Positions 16,562 through 27,470 of a stretch of 64,000 nucleotides of DNA are shown here, in pieces. The translations under genes were made by a program, and so were the position numbers. Position 1 is the stretch's first letter, and each line of letters starts with the position of its first letter. This DNA is from JAEUHO01 sp046350655 (GTDB lineage: Bacteria; Planctomycetota; PLA2; JAEUHO01), in the NCBI GenBank assembly GCA_046350655.1, contig JAXMAB010000006.1, forward strand, positions 496,001 to 560,000. Direction: 5' to 3'. The notes below the pieces were generated by a model, which was not told the origin of the DNA, ran no database searches, and was given only the letters and a program-made list of their open reading frames with translations.

Positions 16562-18184
16562 GTGAGCGCGATCCCCGCCGACCTCCTGACCGTCGCCGAG
16601 GCGTCCGGGTACCGCCGGACGTCGTACCACCGCGAGGTGCTCGAGTTCCTCGCCCGGCTCGCGTCGCGCACCCCGCACGTGCGCGTCGCCTCCATGGGCG
16701 CCAGCGGCCTCGGCCAGGACCTCGCCTACGTCGTCGTCAGCCGCCGCGGGATCTTCACGCCCGAGGCCGCGCGGGCCTCGGGGCTCCCCGTCGTGCTGAT
16801 CGTCGGCAACATCCACGCGGGCGAGGTCGAGGGCAAGGAGGCCTGCTGCATGCTGGCCCGCGACGCCACGCTCGGCGCGCGCGCGGCCCTCACCGACGGG
16901 TGCGTCCTGCTCCTGCTCCCCGACTACAACCCCGACGGCAACGACCGCATCGACAAGGCGAACCGCGCCCTCGACCTCGAGAAGCTCGAGGGGCAGGTCG
17001 GCCCCGAGGAGGGCGTCGGCACGCGGTACACGGGCGCCGGCTGGAACCTGAACCGCGACTACACCAAGCACGACGCGGTCGAGAGCCGCTGCCTGTCGGG
17101 CCTCCTCGCGACGTGGCGGCCCCACGTCGTCGTGGACTGCCACACGACCGACGGCTCGATCCACGGCTACGAGCTCACGTACGACACGGCGCGCAACCTC
17201 GCGTCGTGCCCGCCGGGCCCCGCGGTCTTCGCGCGCGACGTCCTGCTGCCCGAGGTGACGCGCGGCCTGTTCGCCCGCACCGGCTTCCGCACGTGGTTCT
17301 ACGGCAACTTCCGCGACAACCTCGCGCCCGAGCGCGGCTGGGAGTCGTACCCGCCGCTCGCGCGGTACGGCAGCCACTTCCGCGGGCTGCTCGGCGGCGT
17401 CGACATCCTGCTCGAGGCCTACTCCTACGTGGACTTCCGCACGCGCTGCGACGTCACCTACGGGATCCTCGTCGAGATCGTCGAGCGCGTCGTCGCGCGC
17501 GGGCCCGAGATCGTCGCGATGGTGGCGAAGGCCGCCGCCGACACGGTGGCCCGCGGCGCGGCCCCCGCGCCCGGCGACCTCGTCGGCATCGACTACGGCG
17601 TCCCGGTCCGCGACGCCGAGGGCCGCCTCCGGTTCCGGCACCCGGGCGCGCCGCTCTTCGACCACGACGTCGAGGCGTGGGACCTCGACAGCCAGCGGGC
17701 CCGACGGATCCCGGGCCTCGAGCGGCGCACGTACCGCGCGACGTTCCACGGCCGCTACGAGCCCACGGTGTCGGTCCAGCGGCCGTGGGGCTACGTCGTG
17801 CCCGCGGCCCGCGCGTCGGCGCTCGAGAAGGTGCGCAGCCACCGCCTCGTGCACCACGTCGTCGGCGCGCCGGTGACGGTCGTCGGCGAGGCGTACCGCG
17901 TCGTCGGCCGCGAGCCGACGGCCAGCCCCGACGTGGGCGACCGCCCGCGGACCGAGACGGTCTTCACGGTGCGCGCCGAGCGGGTCACGGCCGTCGTGCA
18001 GCCGGGCGACGTGGTCGTGCCGACGGCGCAGCCGTGGGGCAACCTCGCCGTCTACCTGCTCGAGCCCCACAGCGACGACGGGCTCGCGCGCTGGGGGCAC
18101 TTCGACGACGTGGCGCCGGGCCAGACGTTCCCCGTGGTGCGGCTGCTCGCCGACCCGGGCCCGCTCCCGCTCGCCCGCGCGTGA
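16562..18184 (+). CDS. M14-family zinc metallopeptidase
   Basis: A 540-residue protein whose first about 320 residues are a carboxypeptidase-A-like domain. The zinc ligands are visible: HAGE (about 85-88, the HxxE pair) and the later His in VVDCHTTDG (about 191-199); LEAYSY near 284 supplies the candidate catalytic Glu. There is no signal peptide, so it may act in the cytosol or leave by another route. The C-terminal about 200 residues are beta-rich and unrecognised. The GTG start has a TAGGCT box 28 bases upstream at 16528-16533, overlapping the end of aroB. The substrate is unknown. Confidence 0.85.
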   Translation: MSAIPADLLTVAEASGYRRTSYHREVLEFLARLASRTPHVRVASMGASGLGQDLAYVVVSRRGIFTPEAARASGLPVVLIVGNIHAGEVEGKEACCMLARDATLGARAALTDGCVLLLLPDYNPDGNDRIDKANRALDLEKLEGQVGPEEGVGTRYTGAGWNLNRDYTKHDAVESRCLSGLLATWRPHVVVDCHTTDGSIHGYELTYDTARNLASCPPGPAVFARDVLLPEVTRGLFARTGFRTWFYGNFRDNLAPERGWESYPPLARYGSHFRGLLGGVDILLEAYSYVDFRTRCDVTYGILVEIVERVVARGPEIVAMVAKAAADTVARGAAPAPGDLVGIDYGVPVRDAEGRLRFRHPGAPLFDHDVEAWDLDSQRARRIPGLERRTYRATFHGRYEPTVSVQRPWGYVVPAARASALEKVRSHRLVHHVVGAPVTVVGEAYRVVGREPTASPDVGDRPRTETVFTVRAERVTAVVQPGDVVVPTAQPWGNLAVYLLEPHSDDGLARWGHFDDVAPGQTFPVVRLLADPGPLPLARA

Positions 18185-18232
18185 CGCGCGGGCGAGCGGG
18201 GCCACGCCGCGGGGCGCGGGCCGCGACGGCGG

Positions 18233-19009
18233 TCAGCGGTCCTTGAGCTCCGCCTTCCACTCCTCGAGGTCGCGCACGAACTGCTGCAGGGCCTTGCGGT
18301 CGTCCTCGCGGATCTTCTCGTACTTCACGCGGACCGTGAGGGCGTGCGCGTCGCCGTCGACCGCGCCCTTCTTCGACTCGGCGATCGAGCCGCCCATCTC
18401 GAAGAAGTACTCCTTCACGGCGAACGGCTGGCGGAACTTCACCTTCAGCTTCGTGCCCGCGACGAGGTCGGCCTCGACGGGGTCCTTGCCGCCCGGCGCG
18501 GGGTCGTACCGGAACGTCAGCCCGTCCTCGTACAGCGTCACGATGCGGCCGACCTGGTTCGGCGGCTCCTTCGCCACCTTCGGGTCGTCCTTGCGGAACA
18601 GCAGCGGCACCGCGCCGCGCAGCGAGTCGTCGGTCTCGCCCTTCGAGAGGTCGATCTTGCCGATCGACTCGCCCTTCTTGAAGTGCATGATCGCGTCCTC
18701 GACCGTCTGGAAGGCCGGGAACGCGCTGTCGAGGCCGAGCGTCGTGAGCGTCTTCGTGAGGAAGCGGCTCGGGCGGCCGAGGACGATCTCGCCGTGCTGC
18801 TCCTTCACCTTCTTCGCCGTCTTGACGAGGTAGCCGAGCGCCGACGAGTTGATGAACTTCAGCGCGAACACGTCGAGGACCAGCTGCCGGTCGCCCGCCT
18901 CGATCATCCCGTCGATGCGGTTCGCGAACGTGGGGAGGTTCGTGCCGTCGAACTCGCCGGTGAACTTCAGGATGACGACGTCGTCGTAGCGGCGCTTCTC
19001 GAGCTTCAT
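18233..19009 (-). CDS. STAS-domain protein with PilZ-like C-terminal region
   Basis: A 258-residue protein. Residues 1-100 match the STAS/anti-sigma-factor-antagonist fold: VVILKFTGEFDGTN, then QLVLDVFALKFINSSALGYL, in which the Ser after IN is the usual phosphorylation site. Residues 150-258 are a beta-rich domain that could be PilZ-like, but the diagnostic RxxxR/DxSxxG motifs are not clear. Such proteins act in partner-switching phosphorylation circuits. No anti-sigma kinase or phosphatase lies next to it. ATG 19009 is preceded by GAGGGAGC. Confidence 0.75.
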   Translation of the reverse strand: MKLEKRRYDDVVILKFTGEFDGTNLPTFANRIDGMIEAGDRQLVLDVFALKFINSSALGYLVKTAKKVKEQHGEIVLGRPSRFLTKTLTTLGLDSAFPAFQTVEDAIMHFKKGESIGKIDLSKGETDDSLRGAVPLLFRKDDPKVAKEPPNQVGRIVTLYEDGLTFRYDPAPGGKDPVEADLVAGTKLKVKFRQPFAVKEYFFEMGGSIAESKKGAVDGDAHALTVRVKYEKIREDDRKALQQFVRDLEEWKAELKDR

Positions 19010-19062
19010 GGGGCTCCCTCGACCCACCCCGGGGGGGCAGGAGACGAGTTGTGAGACCCGCG

Positions 19063-19068
19063 AGGATA
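19063..19068 (-). promoter_or_regulatory. -10-like box for the STAS gene
   Basis: TATCCT on the minus strand lies 53 bases before the ATG at 19009, in the gap after the moxR 3' end. Confidence 0.35.
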
Positions 19069-19087
19069 GGCCCCCCGGGCCCCGGGT

Positions 19088-20195
19088 TCAACCCTGGTCC
19101 GGCCCGGCGCCGGGGGCCGTGTGTCCCGTCGCCGCCGGCCCCGCGGCCAGGCGCCGACGCGCCGGCCTGCCCCGGTTCGGCGGGCCCGGTCTGCCGGGCC
19201 CGACGTGCGCCGTGATCTCGTCGAGGACGCGGTCGACCGCAGACGTAGCCCTCGGCCTCGCCCTCGAAGAGATCACGCGGTGCCGCAGCGCCGCGGCCAC
19301 CGCGCGGCCGTCCTCCTGCGCGACGGGCCCGCCCCTCGGTCAGCGCGAGCACCTTCCCCGCGAGCGCCAGCGCCAGCGCGCCGCGCGCGCTCGCGCCGTA
19401 CCGCACGAACCGCGCGACCAGCGGCGACGGCGCCGGCGCGTCCGGCCGCGTGGCCTCGACGAGCCGCGCCACGTACGACCGCACGCGGTCGCCGAGGATC
19501 GCGCGCCGCGCGAGCGCGATCATCCCGCGCACCTGCGCCGCCGACAGCACGGGCCCCGCCTCGGGCATCCTTTCGCCCGCCGCGCGGTCGAGGATCGTCT
19601 CGAGGTCCGCGGCCTTCGGCGCCGGCACGAGCACCTTCAGCAGGAACCGGTCGAGCTGCGCCTCGGGCAGGGGATAGGTCCCCTCCATCTCGATCGGGTT
19701 CTCGGTCGCCAGCACGACGAACGGGTCCGGCAGCCGGTGCGTCTCGCCCGACACGGTGACCTGCCGCTCCTCCATGGCCTCGAGCAGCGCGCTCTGCGTC
19801 TTCGGCGTCGCGCGGTTCACCTCGTCCACGAGCACCACGTTCCCGAACACGGGCCCCGGCCGGAACCGCACCTCGCGCCGCCCGTCCCGCTCGTCGACCC
19901 ACGGCGTGCCGAGCACGTCCGCCGGCATCAGGTCCGGCGTCGCCTGGATGCGCGAGAACTGCAGGTCGAGGCACCGCGCGAGCGTCCGCACGAGCAGCGT
20001 CTTGCCGGTCCCGGGCACGCCCTCGAGCAGGAGGTGCCCGCCCGCGAGGATCGTCGTGACGGCCGCGTCGACGACCTCGCGCTGCCCGACGATCACCCGC
20101 CCGACGGCGGCCTTCAGCGTCTCGACGCCGCGCCGGAACTCGGCGACCTCGCGCTGGCCGATCTCGACGGGGCTCTCGGGGGCGTTGGTGGCCAT
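19088..20195 (-). CDS. MoxR-family AAA+ ATPase, 3' end frame-disrupted
   Basis: The first about 285 residues read cleanly as a MoxR ATPase: Walker A EGVPGTGKT (about 53-61), Walker B VVLVDEVNRA (about 119-128), sensor ATENPIEMEGTYPLPEAQLDRF. MoxR proteins act as chaperone-like ATPases, often with a von Willebrand A protein and a DUF58 protein, but neither is adjacent. The expected C-terminal lid is spread over two reading frames: after LTEGRA the frame shifts to VAQEDGRAVAAALRHRVIS, then FEGEAEGYV sits in the first frame, then SAVDRVLDEITAHV in the second. Three small indels near 19325, 19270 and 19243 explain this. The stop at 19088 is the natural end if they are repaired. Confidence 0.8.
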
Positions 20196-20240
20196 GCGAC
20201 AGGGGTACTGGCCTCCGGAGGTCCCGCAAGCGGCACCCTC

Positions 20241-20283
20241 CGGGACCGCGAGGCCCGCGCCGGCCGCCGGCCCCGCGGTCCCG
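20241..20283. repeat. Family 1 repeat, inverted pair
   Basis: A perfect reverse core (20241-20258) is followed by CGCGGTCCCG, giving arms CGGGACCGCG/CGCGGTCCCG that can form a hairpin. It lies between the tatD stop and the moxR start. Confidence 0.7.
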
Positions 20284-20350
20284 GGGATCGGGGCCGTGGC
20301 CCCAGCGGTCGCGTCAGGACGCCGCGAGGTCGCTTGGTTGCCGAGCGCGC

Positions 20351-21115
20351 TCAGGTCACGCGGCGCAGGTCGGCCTCGGGCACGCCCTTCACCTCGGCCA
20401 GGCGCCGCGCGGTGTCCGCGACGTGGGCGGGCTCGCACCGCTTGCCGCGGTGGGGGATCGGCGCGAGGAACGGCGCGTCCGTCTCGACGAGGCAGCGGTC
20501 GAGGGGCACCGCGCGCGCGGCCTCGCGGACGTTCTCGCCCTTGGGGAACGTGAGGATGCCGCTGAACGAGACGAAGCACCCGAGGTCGACGTAGGCCCGC
20601 GCGTGGGTCGCGATGCCCGTGAAGCAGTGGATGACGCCGCGCACGCCGCGCTGCGCGCCGAGGATCGTCGCGACGTCGTCGTACGCGTCGAAGCGGCCCT
20701 CGCGGTCGCGGATGTGGACGATCACCGGCAGGTCGCGCTCGCGCGCGAGGGCGCAGTGCGCCTCGAACGACGCGCGCTGGCGGGCCGGCTCCACCGCGTC
20801 GCGGTAGTAGTCGAGGCCCGTCTCGCCGACCGCGACGAAGCCGCCGCCGCGCACGAGCGCCTCGATCCGCGCGAAGGCGGCCTCCCACGGGTGGGGGAGG
20901 TCGTTCGGGTGCAGGCCCGCGGTCGGGTGGACGCCCTCGCGGTGGGCCGCGATGGACGCGCAGGCCTCCGCCGACGCGGGGTCCGTCGCGACGGTCACGA
21001 TGCGCGTGACGCCGACGTCGTGGGCCCGGCGCCACCACCGCGTCGAGGTCGTCGCCGAACGACCTCATGCGCGAGGGCAGTGGGTGTCCACGAGGGCGGG
21101 AGCGTTGGTGGTCAC
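20351..21115 (-). CDS. tatD: TatD-family metal-dependent DNase, 5' end frame-disrupted
   Basis: The intact reading from 20998 to 20351 shows TatD motifs: GLHPND, VGETGLDYYRD, VIVHIRDREG, VIHCFTG, SFSGILTFPKG and LVETDAPFLAP, which hold most of the metal-binding His, Asp and Glu. These enzymes are metal-dependent 3'-5' nucleases. The start should be the GTG at 21115, giving VTTNAPALVDTHC, where DTHC begins the DTHCH metal motif; the next about 35 codons are scrambled by about three indels (near 21080, 21065 and 21030) that cancel out, then TRIVTVATD resumes. Repaired, the protein is about 254 residues, normal for the family. Confidence 0.8.
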
Positions 21116-21156
21116 GGCGGGGTGTCGGCCATCTCGCGAGGGTAGCACCGGCGGCC

Positions 21157-21174
21157 GCCGGGCCTCGCGGTCCG
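21157..21174 (+). repeat. Family 1 repeat (copy)
   Basis: GCCGGGCCTCGCGGTCCG matches the core with end variation. It lies in the gap between the tatD start and the next divergent gene. Confidence 0.65.
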
Positions 21175-21243
21175 ACGCGGGGGACGCGGTCCCCGGGGCG
21201 GCCCCGGACGGCCCCCGCTCCGCCGCTGCGGCATACTTGGGGC

Positions 21244-22068
21244 ATGCGCCTCCCCCGCCTCGTCCCGGTCCTGCTCCTGTCCCTGCTCGTCGGCCCGTTC
21301 GGCGCGCCGCGGGCCGCCGTCGCCGACGACAAGGCGCTCGGCGAGGCGACCGAGCTCACCGAGAAGGTGCGCGCCGACGCGCTGAAGCTGATCGACACGG
21401 TGTCGAAGTCCACCGTGGAGAAGGACGTGCTCGCGGCGCGGCGCGGGCTCCTGAAGCTCGGGCCCGTCGTGTGGCCGGTGATCGAGAACGCGCTGCGGCT
21501 CGGGCCGCCCGACGCGGCGCGGCCGCACCTCAACCTGCTGAAGGCGCTGCTCGCGAAGAAGACCGAGCCCGAGTTCGAGACGCTGCGCGCGCGGCTGCGC
21601 AAGCGGATGCTGATGGACGACGTGAAGGGCATGCAGTCGGAGCTCGCGTCGTTCCGGCTGGGGCTGCCCGACCCCGCGAAGCCGGGGAAGAAGCTGCCGC
21701 TGTCGTGCAAGAGCACGAAGGTCGGCTCGACGACCGTCTACCGCTCGTCCGACGGCTCGCTCGTCGTGGGGTACGGGAACGACGCCGACGAGAAGTCGCC
21801 GGACGCGCCCGAGGCGTCCGTGACGGACTCGGTGGCGGGGTTCGTCGCGGTGTTCGGCGGGAAGCCGGCGCCGTTCGAGCGGCAGTCGGGCCGCGGCGCG
21901 GACGCGACGGCGAGCGCGTCGAACGGGTTCGCGTGGGCGTGGGCGAGCGACGGCGCGCCGGGCAAGCCGCCGGGCGGCGCCGGCGGGATCGCGGGCGTCG
22001 GGACGGCGACCGGCGGCGCGGGCCAGTTCGCGCGGAGCGGCGACGGCGGCGCGGGCGCTCCGGGGTAA
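21244..22068 (+). CDS. Secreted protein of unknown function
   Basis: A 274-residue protein with a signal peptide (about 1-26, cleavage near AVADD), an alpha-helical charged middle (about 30-140) and a Gly/Ala-rich tail after residue 200. The stretch RRGLLKLGPVVWPVIENALRL resembles a single HEAT-like helical pair. I do not recognise a family. The ATG is only a few bases after CATACTT, so the mRNA may be leaderless. It is divergent from tatD. Confidence 0.7.
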   Translation: MRLPRLVPVLLLSLLVGPFGAPRAAVADDKALGEATELTEKVRADALKLIDTVSKSTVEKDVLAARRGLLKLGPVVWPVIENALRLGPPDAARPHLNLLKALLAKKTEPEFETLRARLRKRMLMDDVKGMQSELASFRLGLPDPAKPGKKLPLSCKSTKVGSTTVYRSSDGSLVVGYGNDADEKSPDAPEASVTDSVAGFVAVFGGKPAPFERQSGRGADATASASNGFAWAWASDGAPGKPPGGAGGIAGVGTATGGAGQFARSGDGGAGAPG

Positions 22069-22225
22069 CCGACCTCCCGCGCGCGAGCCGCGGTATCCCC
22101 CCGACACCGGAGCGGAGGCGCGGCCCCCGGTCCACGGACATCGGCTCCTTGACGGAGCCTCGTTCGGCGCGACCCTATGGGCGTGCCGCGACGCGCTCCG
22201 CGTCGTCGGCACAGGATGACCGCCC

Positions 22226-24031
22226 ATGATCGACCGCTTCACGCGTCGAATCCTCTCCGCCGCGCTCGTGAGCGCCGTGGCGACCCTCGTCGCCGCGCCC
22301 CTCGCCCGCGCGGACGACGGCCCGCCGCCGCCGCCCCCGCCGATCCCGCTCGCGCCCGACGGCACCGTGATCCCCGACACCGACGTGCCGGATGTGGGGG
22401 GCTCGCTGCCCCCGTCCGCGTTCGCCGAGGTCCCGGGCACCGCCAACGCGATCCCCGCCGGCGACGGTCCGTTCCCGCCGCCTGCGCCGGCGCCCGCGCC
22501 GGGCACGCAGCCCGGTCCGCTCCCGCCCCCCGCGCCCGAGGGGTCGTCCAACCCGATCCTCGACCCGGCGTCGCTCCGCGACATCGTGGGCAAGATCGCG
22601 CTGTACCCCGACGTGGTCCTCGGCAGCCTGCTGCCGGCGTCCACCGAGCCGCTCGACGTCCTCGAGGCCGCGGCGCTCGTGAAGGCCAACGGCGGCCGCG
22701 TCGCCGCGGTGCCCGCCAACTCGGGCTGGGAGCCGGCCGTGCAGGCCATGCTCCAGTACCCCGACGCGCTGACCGCGATGGCGGCCGACCTCGCGTGGCT
22801 CAAGAAGCTCGGCGCCGCCGTCGAGGCGGACCAGGACGCCGTCCTCGCCGCGATCCAGGCGTTCCGCGCCGACGTGCAGCAGGCCGGCAACCTCCAGAAC
22901 TCGCCGCAGGTCGTCGTGACGACGCAGCCGGCGCCCGCGCCGAACTGCGACCCCGTGATCGTCATCGAGCCCGCGACGCCGACCGTCGTGTACGTGCCCA
23001 CGTACGACCCCGTGGTCGTGTGCCGGCCGTACTACGCGCCGTGGTCGCTCTACACGTGGGGCATCGGCACCGACTGCGGCCCGTACGGCCCGTGGGGCTG
23101 GTCCTACCTCTCGTGGGGCTTCTCGTGGAGCTGGTACTACGGCGGCCATGGCCACTACCACGGCGGCTACCACGACTACGGCTACTACCGTCCCCGCCAC
23201 TCGCACGCCGACGTCGTGGGCTACTCCTCGCACTACGGCCCGGCGGCGATCCGCCACTCGAACCACGTCGGCTACCACTCGACGCTGCGGACCTCGACGA
23301 CGGCGTCGGTCTTCCAGCCGCGCTCGGTCCGGACGGGTTCGTCCGCGTACGGCCCGCGCGCCCACGGCTCGGGTGCCGGGACGTTCTCGACGCAGGCGCA
23401 GGGCCAGGGCACGCGCTCGCGCGCGTACGGCCCGAACACGCTCGCCGGCGGCGGCCAGGTCACCGGCCAGCGCAACGGCGGCTCGAACGGTTGGAACACG
23501 TACGGCACGCAGTTCCGCCGCCAGGGCGGGACGGGTGCGGTGAACCCGGCCGCGAACGGCGTCGGCGGCGCATCGGCCGGCGGCACGTCGGCCGGCGGCG
23601 CGTCGGCCGGCGGCACTCCGGCCAACGTCGCGCCCCGCATGCATTATGGGCCGCGCGGCGCCAACACCAACCCGACGTTCACGACCCAGGGCACGCCGCA
23701 GACGAACCGTACGTTCACGCCGCAGGTGCAGCCGCGCAACGACACGCCGCGGACGTGGCAGCCTCAGGTGCAGCCGCGGAACTACCAGCCGCAGGTGCAG
23801 CCGCGGAACTGGCAGCCGCAGGTGCAGCCGCGCAGCTTCCAGCCGCAGACGCAGAGCCAGCCTCGGTTCTTCTCGCCGCAGCGTTCGTCGGGGACCTCGA
23901 TGTTCTCCGGCGGCAACGCCTTCTCGGGCGGGAGCTGGGGCGGCCGTTCGTCGAGCCCGTCGCCGCGCGCCTACACGCCGAGCTTCAGCGGCGGCGGCGG
24001 TGGCGGTTCGTGGCGGCGTCACCACCGCTGA
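22226..24031 (+). CDS. DUF3300-domain secreted protein with repeat-rich tail
   Basis: A 601-residue protein: signal peptide (about 1-30), a proline-rich spacer (about 32-110), then a DUF3300 domain (about 113-275) recognised from IALYPDVVLGSLLPASTEPLDVLEAA, ADLAWLKKLGAAVEADQDAV and VVYVPTYDPVVV. A Trp/Tyr/Gly/His-rich segment (about 275-320) follows and then a low-complexity tail with about 10-residue repeats around PQVQPRN. DUF3300 proteins are exported and of unknown role. The stretch from 22069 to 22225 holds no gene. Confidence 0.8.
   Translation: MIDRFTRRILSAALVSAVATLVAAPLARADDGPPPPPPPIPLAPDGTVIPDTDVPDVGGSLPPSAFAEVPGTANAIPAGDGPFPPPAPAPAPGTQPGPLPPPAPEGSSNPILDPASLRDIVGKIALYPDVVLGSLLPASTEPLDVLEAAALVKANGGRVAAVPANSGWEPAVQAMLQYPDALTAMAADLAWLKKLGAAVEADQDAVLAAIQAFRADVQQAGNLQNSPQVVVTTQPAPAPNCDPVIVIEPATPTVVYVPTYDPVVVCRPYYAPWSLYTWGIGTDCGPYGPWGWSYLSWGFSWSWYYGGHGHYHGGYHDYGYYRPRHSHADVVGYSSHYGPAAIRHSNHVGYHSTLRTSTTASVFQPRSVRTGSSAYGPRAHGSGAGTFSTQAQGQGTRSRAYGPNTLAGGGQVTGQRNGGSNGWNTYGTQFRRQGGTGAVNPAANGVGGASAGGTSAGGASAGGTPANVAPRMHYGPRGANTNPTFTTQGTPQTNRTFTPQVQPRNDTPRTWQPQVQPRNYQPQVQPRNWQPQVQPRSFQPQTQSQPRFFSPQRSSGTSMFSGGNAFSGGSWGGRSSSPSPRAYTPSFSGGGGGGSWRRHHR
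23719..23850 (+). repeat. In-frame 30-bp tandem repeats in the DUF3300 gene
   Basis: About four copies of a 30-base unit encoding ten residues built on QPQVQPRN, with the middle copies nearly identical at DNA level. This points to recent slippage or selection for a repetitive surface segment. Confidence 0.8.
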
Positions 24032-24301
24032 CCGAGGCGTTCGTTCGTCTCGCCGCGGCCGGGTCCCTTCGCGGGGGCCCGGCCGCGGTCGTTTCCGGGC
24101 CGAACCTCCGCGTCCCTCCACGTCCCATTCCCGGCCCGCCGTCGGGCTCCCGGGACCGCAAGGCCCGGCGGCCGCCGCGACACCCGGCATGGGCGGGCCA
24201 CGAACGGCCAGCGGGCCTCGCGGTCCCGGAAGGGGGATGCGTCCCGGGGTCCGCCGCCGCCGTCCACGGGGGACGCAGCGGCGGACCCGGGCGCGTCGTC
24301 G
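24032..24301. repeat. Convergent intergenic region with family 1 inverted pair (24151-24229)
   Basis: Between the ends of the DUF3300 and isocitrate dehydrogenase genes. CGGGACCGCAAGGCCC (24151-24166) faces GGGCCTCGCGGTCCCG (24213-24228), giving 16-base arms with one mismatch and a 46-base loop. No T-tract follows. Nothing else is seen in this stretch. Confidence 0.7.
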
Positions 24302-26536
<2,235 letters not shown>

Positions 26537-26849
26537 GGGGGCTCCTTCGTCGAGGGATCCGTGCGGGATCCGGAGGGGTCGGGGGGCCGGGGGCCCGTGC
26601 GGGGGCGGGGGGGAGGGGGGCCGGTCCGGGGTCGAGGGGCGAGTGTAGTGGACGTCCCTTCCGACACCCGCTCCGGGCACATGCGCTCCCCGTCCCCTCC
26701 GCCGGACCGCGCCGGTGCCCTTGCAGACCCTCCCCGCGGTGGGGGATCCGGGCGGGTCGGTCGCGGACCCTTCGACGTCGTTGCCAGGTCCGGGGTGGCC
26801 GGTGCTGGCGTTCGCCGGGGGGCGTGTTTACCTACCCGCTTCGACTCTG
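26537..26849. other. Intergenic region upstream of icd and tRNA-Cys
   Basis: This 313-base divergent gap holds the icd leader (minus strand) and the tRNA promoter region (plus strand). The AT-richer part GTGTTTACCTACCC (26824-26837) just before the tRNA probably contains its -10. No open reading frame is credible here. Confidence 0.4.
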
Positions 26850-26923
26850 GGCGCCGTGGCCGAGTGGCTAGGCAACGGATTGCAAATCCGTGTACCGCGG
26901 TTCAATTCCGCGCGGCGCCTCCA
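26850..26923 (+). tRNA. tRNA-Cys (anticodon GCA)
   Basis: The 74-base sequence folds into a full cloverleaf: acceptor GGCGCCG/CGGCGCC, anticodon arm ACGGA-TTGCAAA-TCCGT with GCA, T-arm CGCGG-TTCAATT-CCGCG, discriminator T and an encoded CCA. It marks the left boundary of the accessory region, and tRNA genes are classic integration targets. Confidence 0.95.
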
Positions 26924-26932
26924 TCGCATAGG

Positions 26933-26963
26933 GGCCCGGGATTTCACGATCCCGGGCCTTTTT
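26933..26963 (+). terminator. Intrinsic terminator of tRNA-Cys
   Basis: Arms GGCCCGGGAT and ATCCCGGGCC pair perfectly over ten bases around loop TTCACG, followed by TTTTT. This is the clearest Rho-independent terminator in the window. Confidence 0.92.
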
Positions 26964-27031
26964 CGTTGAACCGTTGCGGTTTAGCGTTCGCGGCCCGAAG
27001 TGACCGGCGGCGACCGACCGCGACCGATGGG

Positions 27032-27064
27032 CGGTGCCGCGAACGGTGCCGCGAACGGTGCCGA
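27032..27064 (+). repeat. 12-bp tandem repeat at the island edge
   Basis: CGGTGCCGCGAA occurs twice in full and a third time in part (27056-27064), just after the tRNA terminator and before the first island gene. It could be a leftover of a recombination site or simple slippage. Confidence 0.6.
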
Positions 27065-27101
27065 GAGGGGGACCGTCCCCCTTACCGGAGACGATCCGTG
27101 C

Positions 27102-27386
27102 ATGGACCACATCAAAGAGCGGATCCGCGCGGCCTCGTCGATTCAACACAAGGTCGTGTTCTATGAGGACACGGTCGGGAACGACCCGCCCGCGCTCATC
27201 GCGTACGCGGCGCCGTTCGCTCTGCCCACGCCAGTGGCGGGTGACTGGGTGCACGCCATCGACGCGCCGGGGGCCAAGCCGACCGAGCACTGGAAGGCCG
27301 TCAAGGTCGAGCACAACATCGGAGTCCACGGCGGGGCCTTCGTCTGGACGACGTCCGTTCGGGTGACGAGGATGTCCTTCGAGTAG
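27102..27386 (+). CDS. Small hypothetical protein
   Basis: A 94-residue protein beginning MDHIKERIRAASSIQHKVVFYED, with balanced composition and no membrane segment. No family recognised. The ATG at 27102 follows GGAG at 27087; the in-frame sequence upstream is made of the tandem repeat and is unlikely to be translated. It is the first gene of the accessory region and lies convergent to the NYN gene. Confidence 0.6.
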   Translation: MDHIKERIRAASSIQHKVVFYEDTVGNDPPALIAYAAPFALPTPVAGDWVHAIDAPGAKPTEHWKAVKVEHNIGVHGGAFVWTTSVRVTRMSFE

Positions 27387-27470
27387 CCCGACCCCGTCCG
27401 GCCCATCTCCGTGGCACGGGCGCGGTTTACGGGCCATCCCAGGGCGTGCCGCTACCGGGCGGCGGAACAC

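Noticed and set aside
19088..21115. Programmed frameshifting in moxR or tatD
   Set aside because: Several small shifts in both directions within short stretches, without a slippery heptamer and pseudoknot, fit sequence error or decay better.
22149..22181. TTGACG...TATGGG as a DUF3300 promoter
   Set aside because: The spacing of 21 bases is too long for a sigma-70 promoter.
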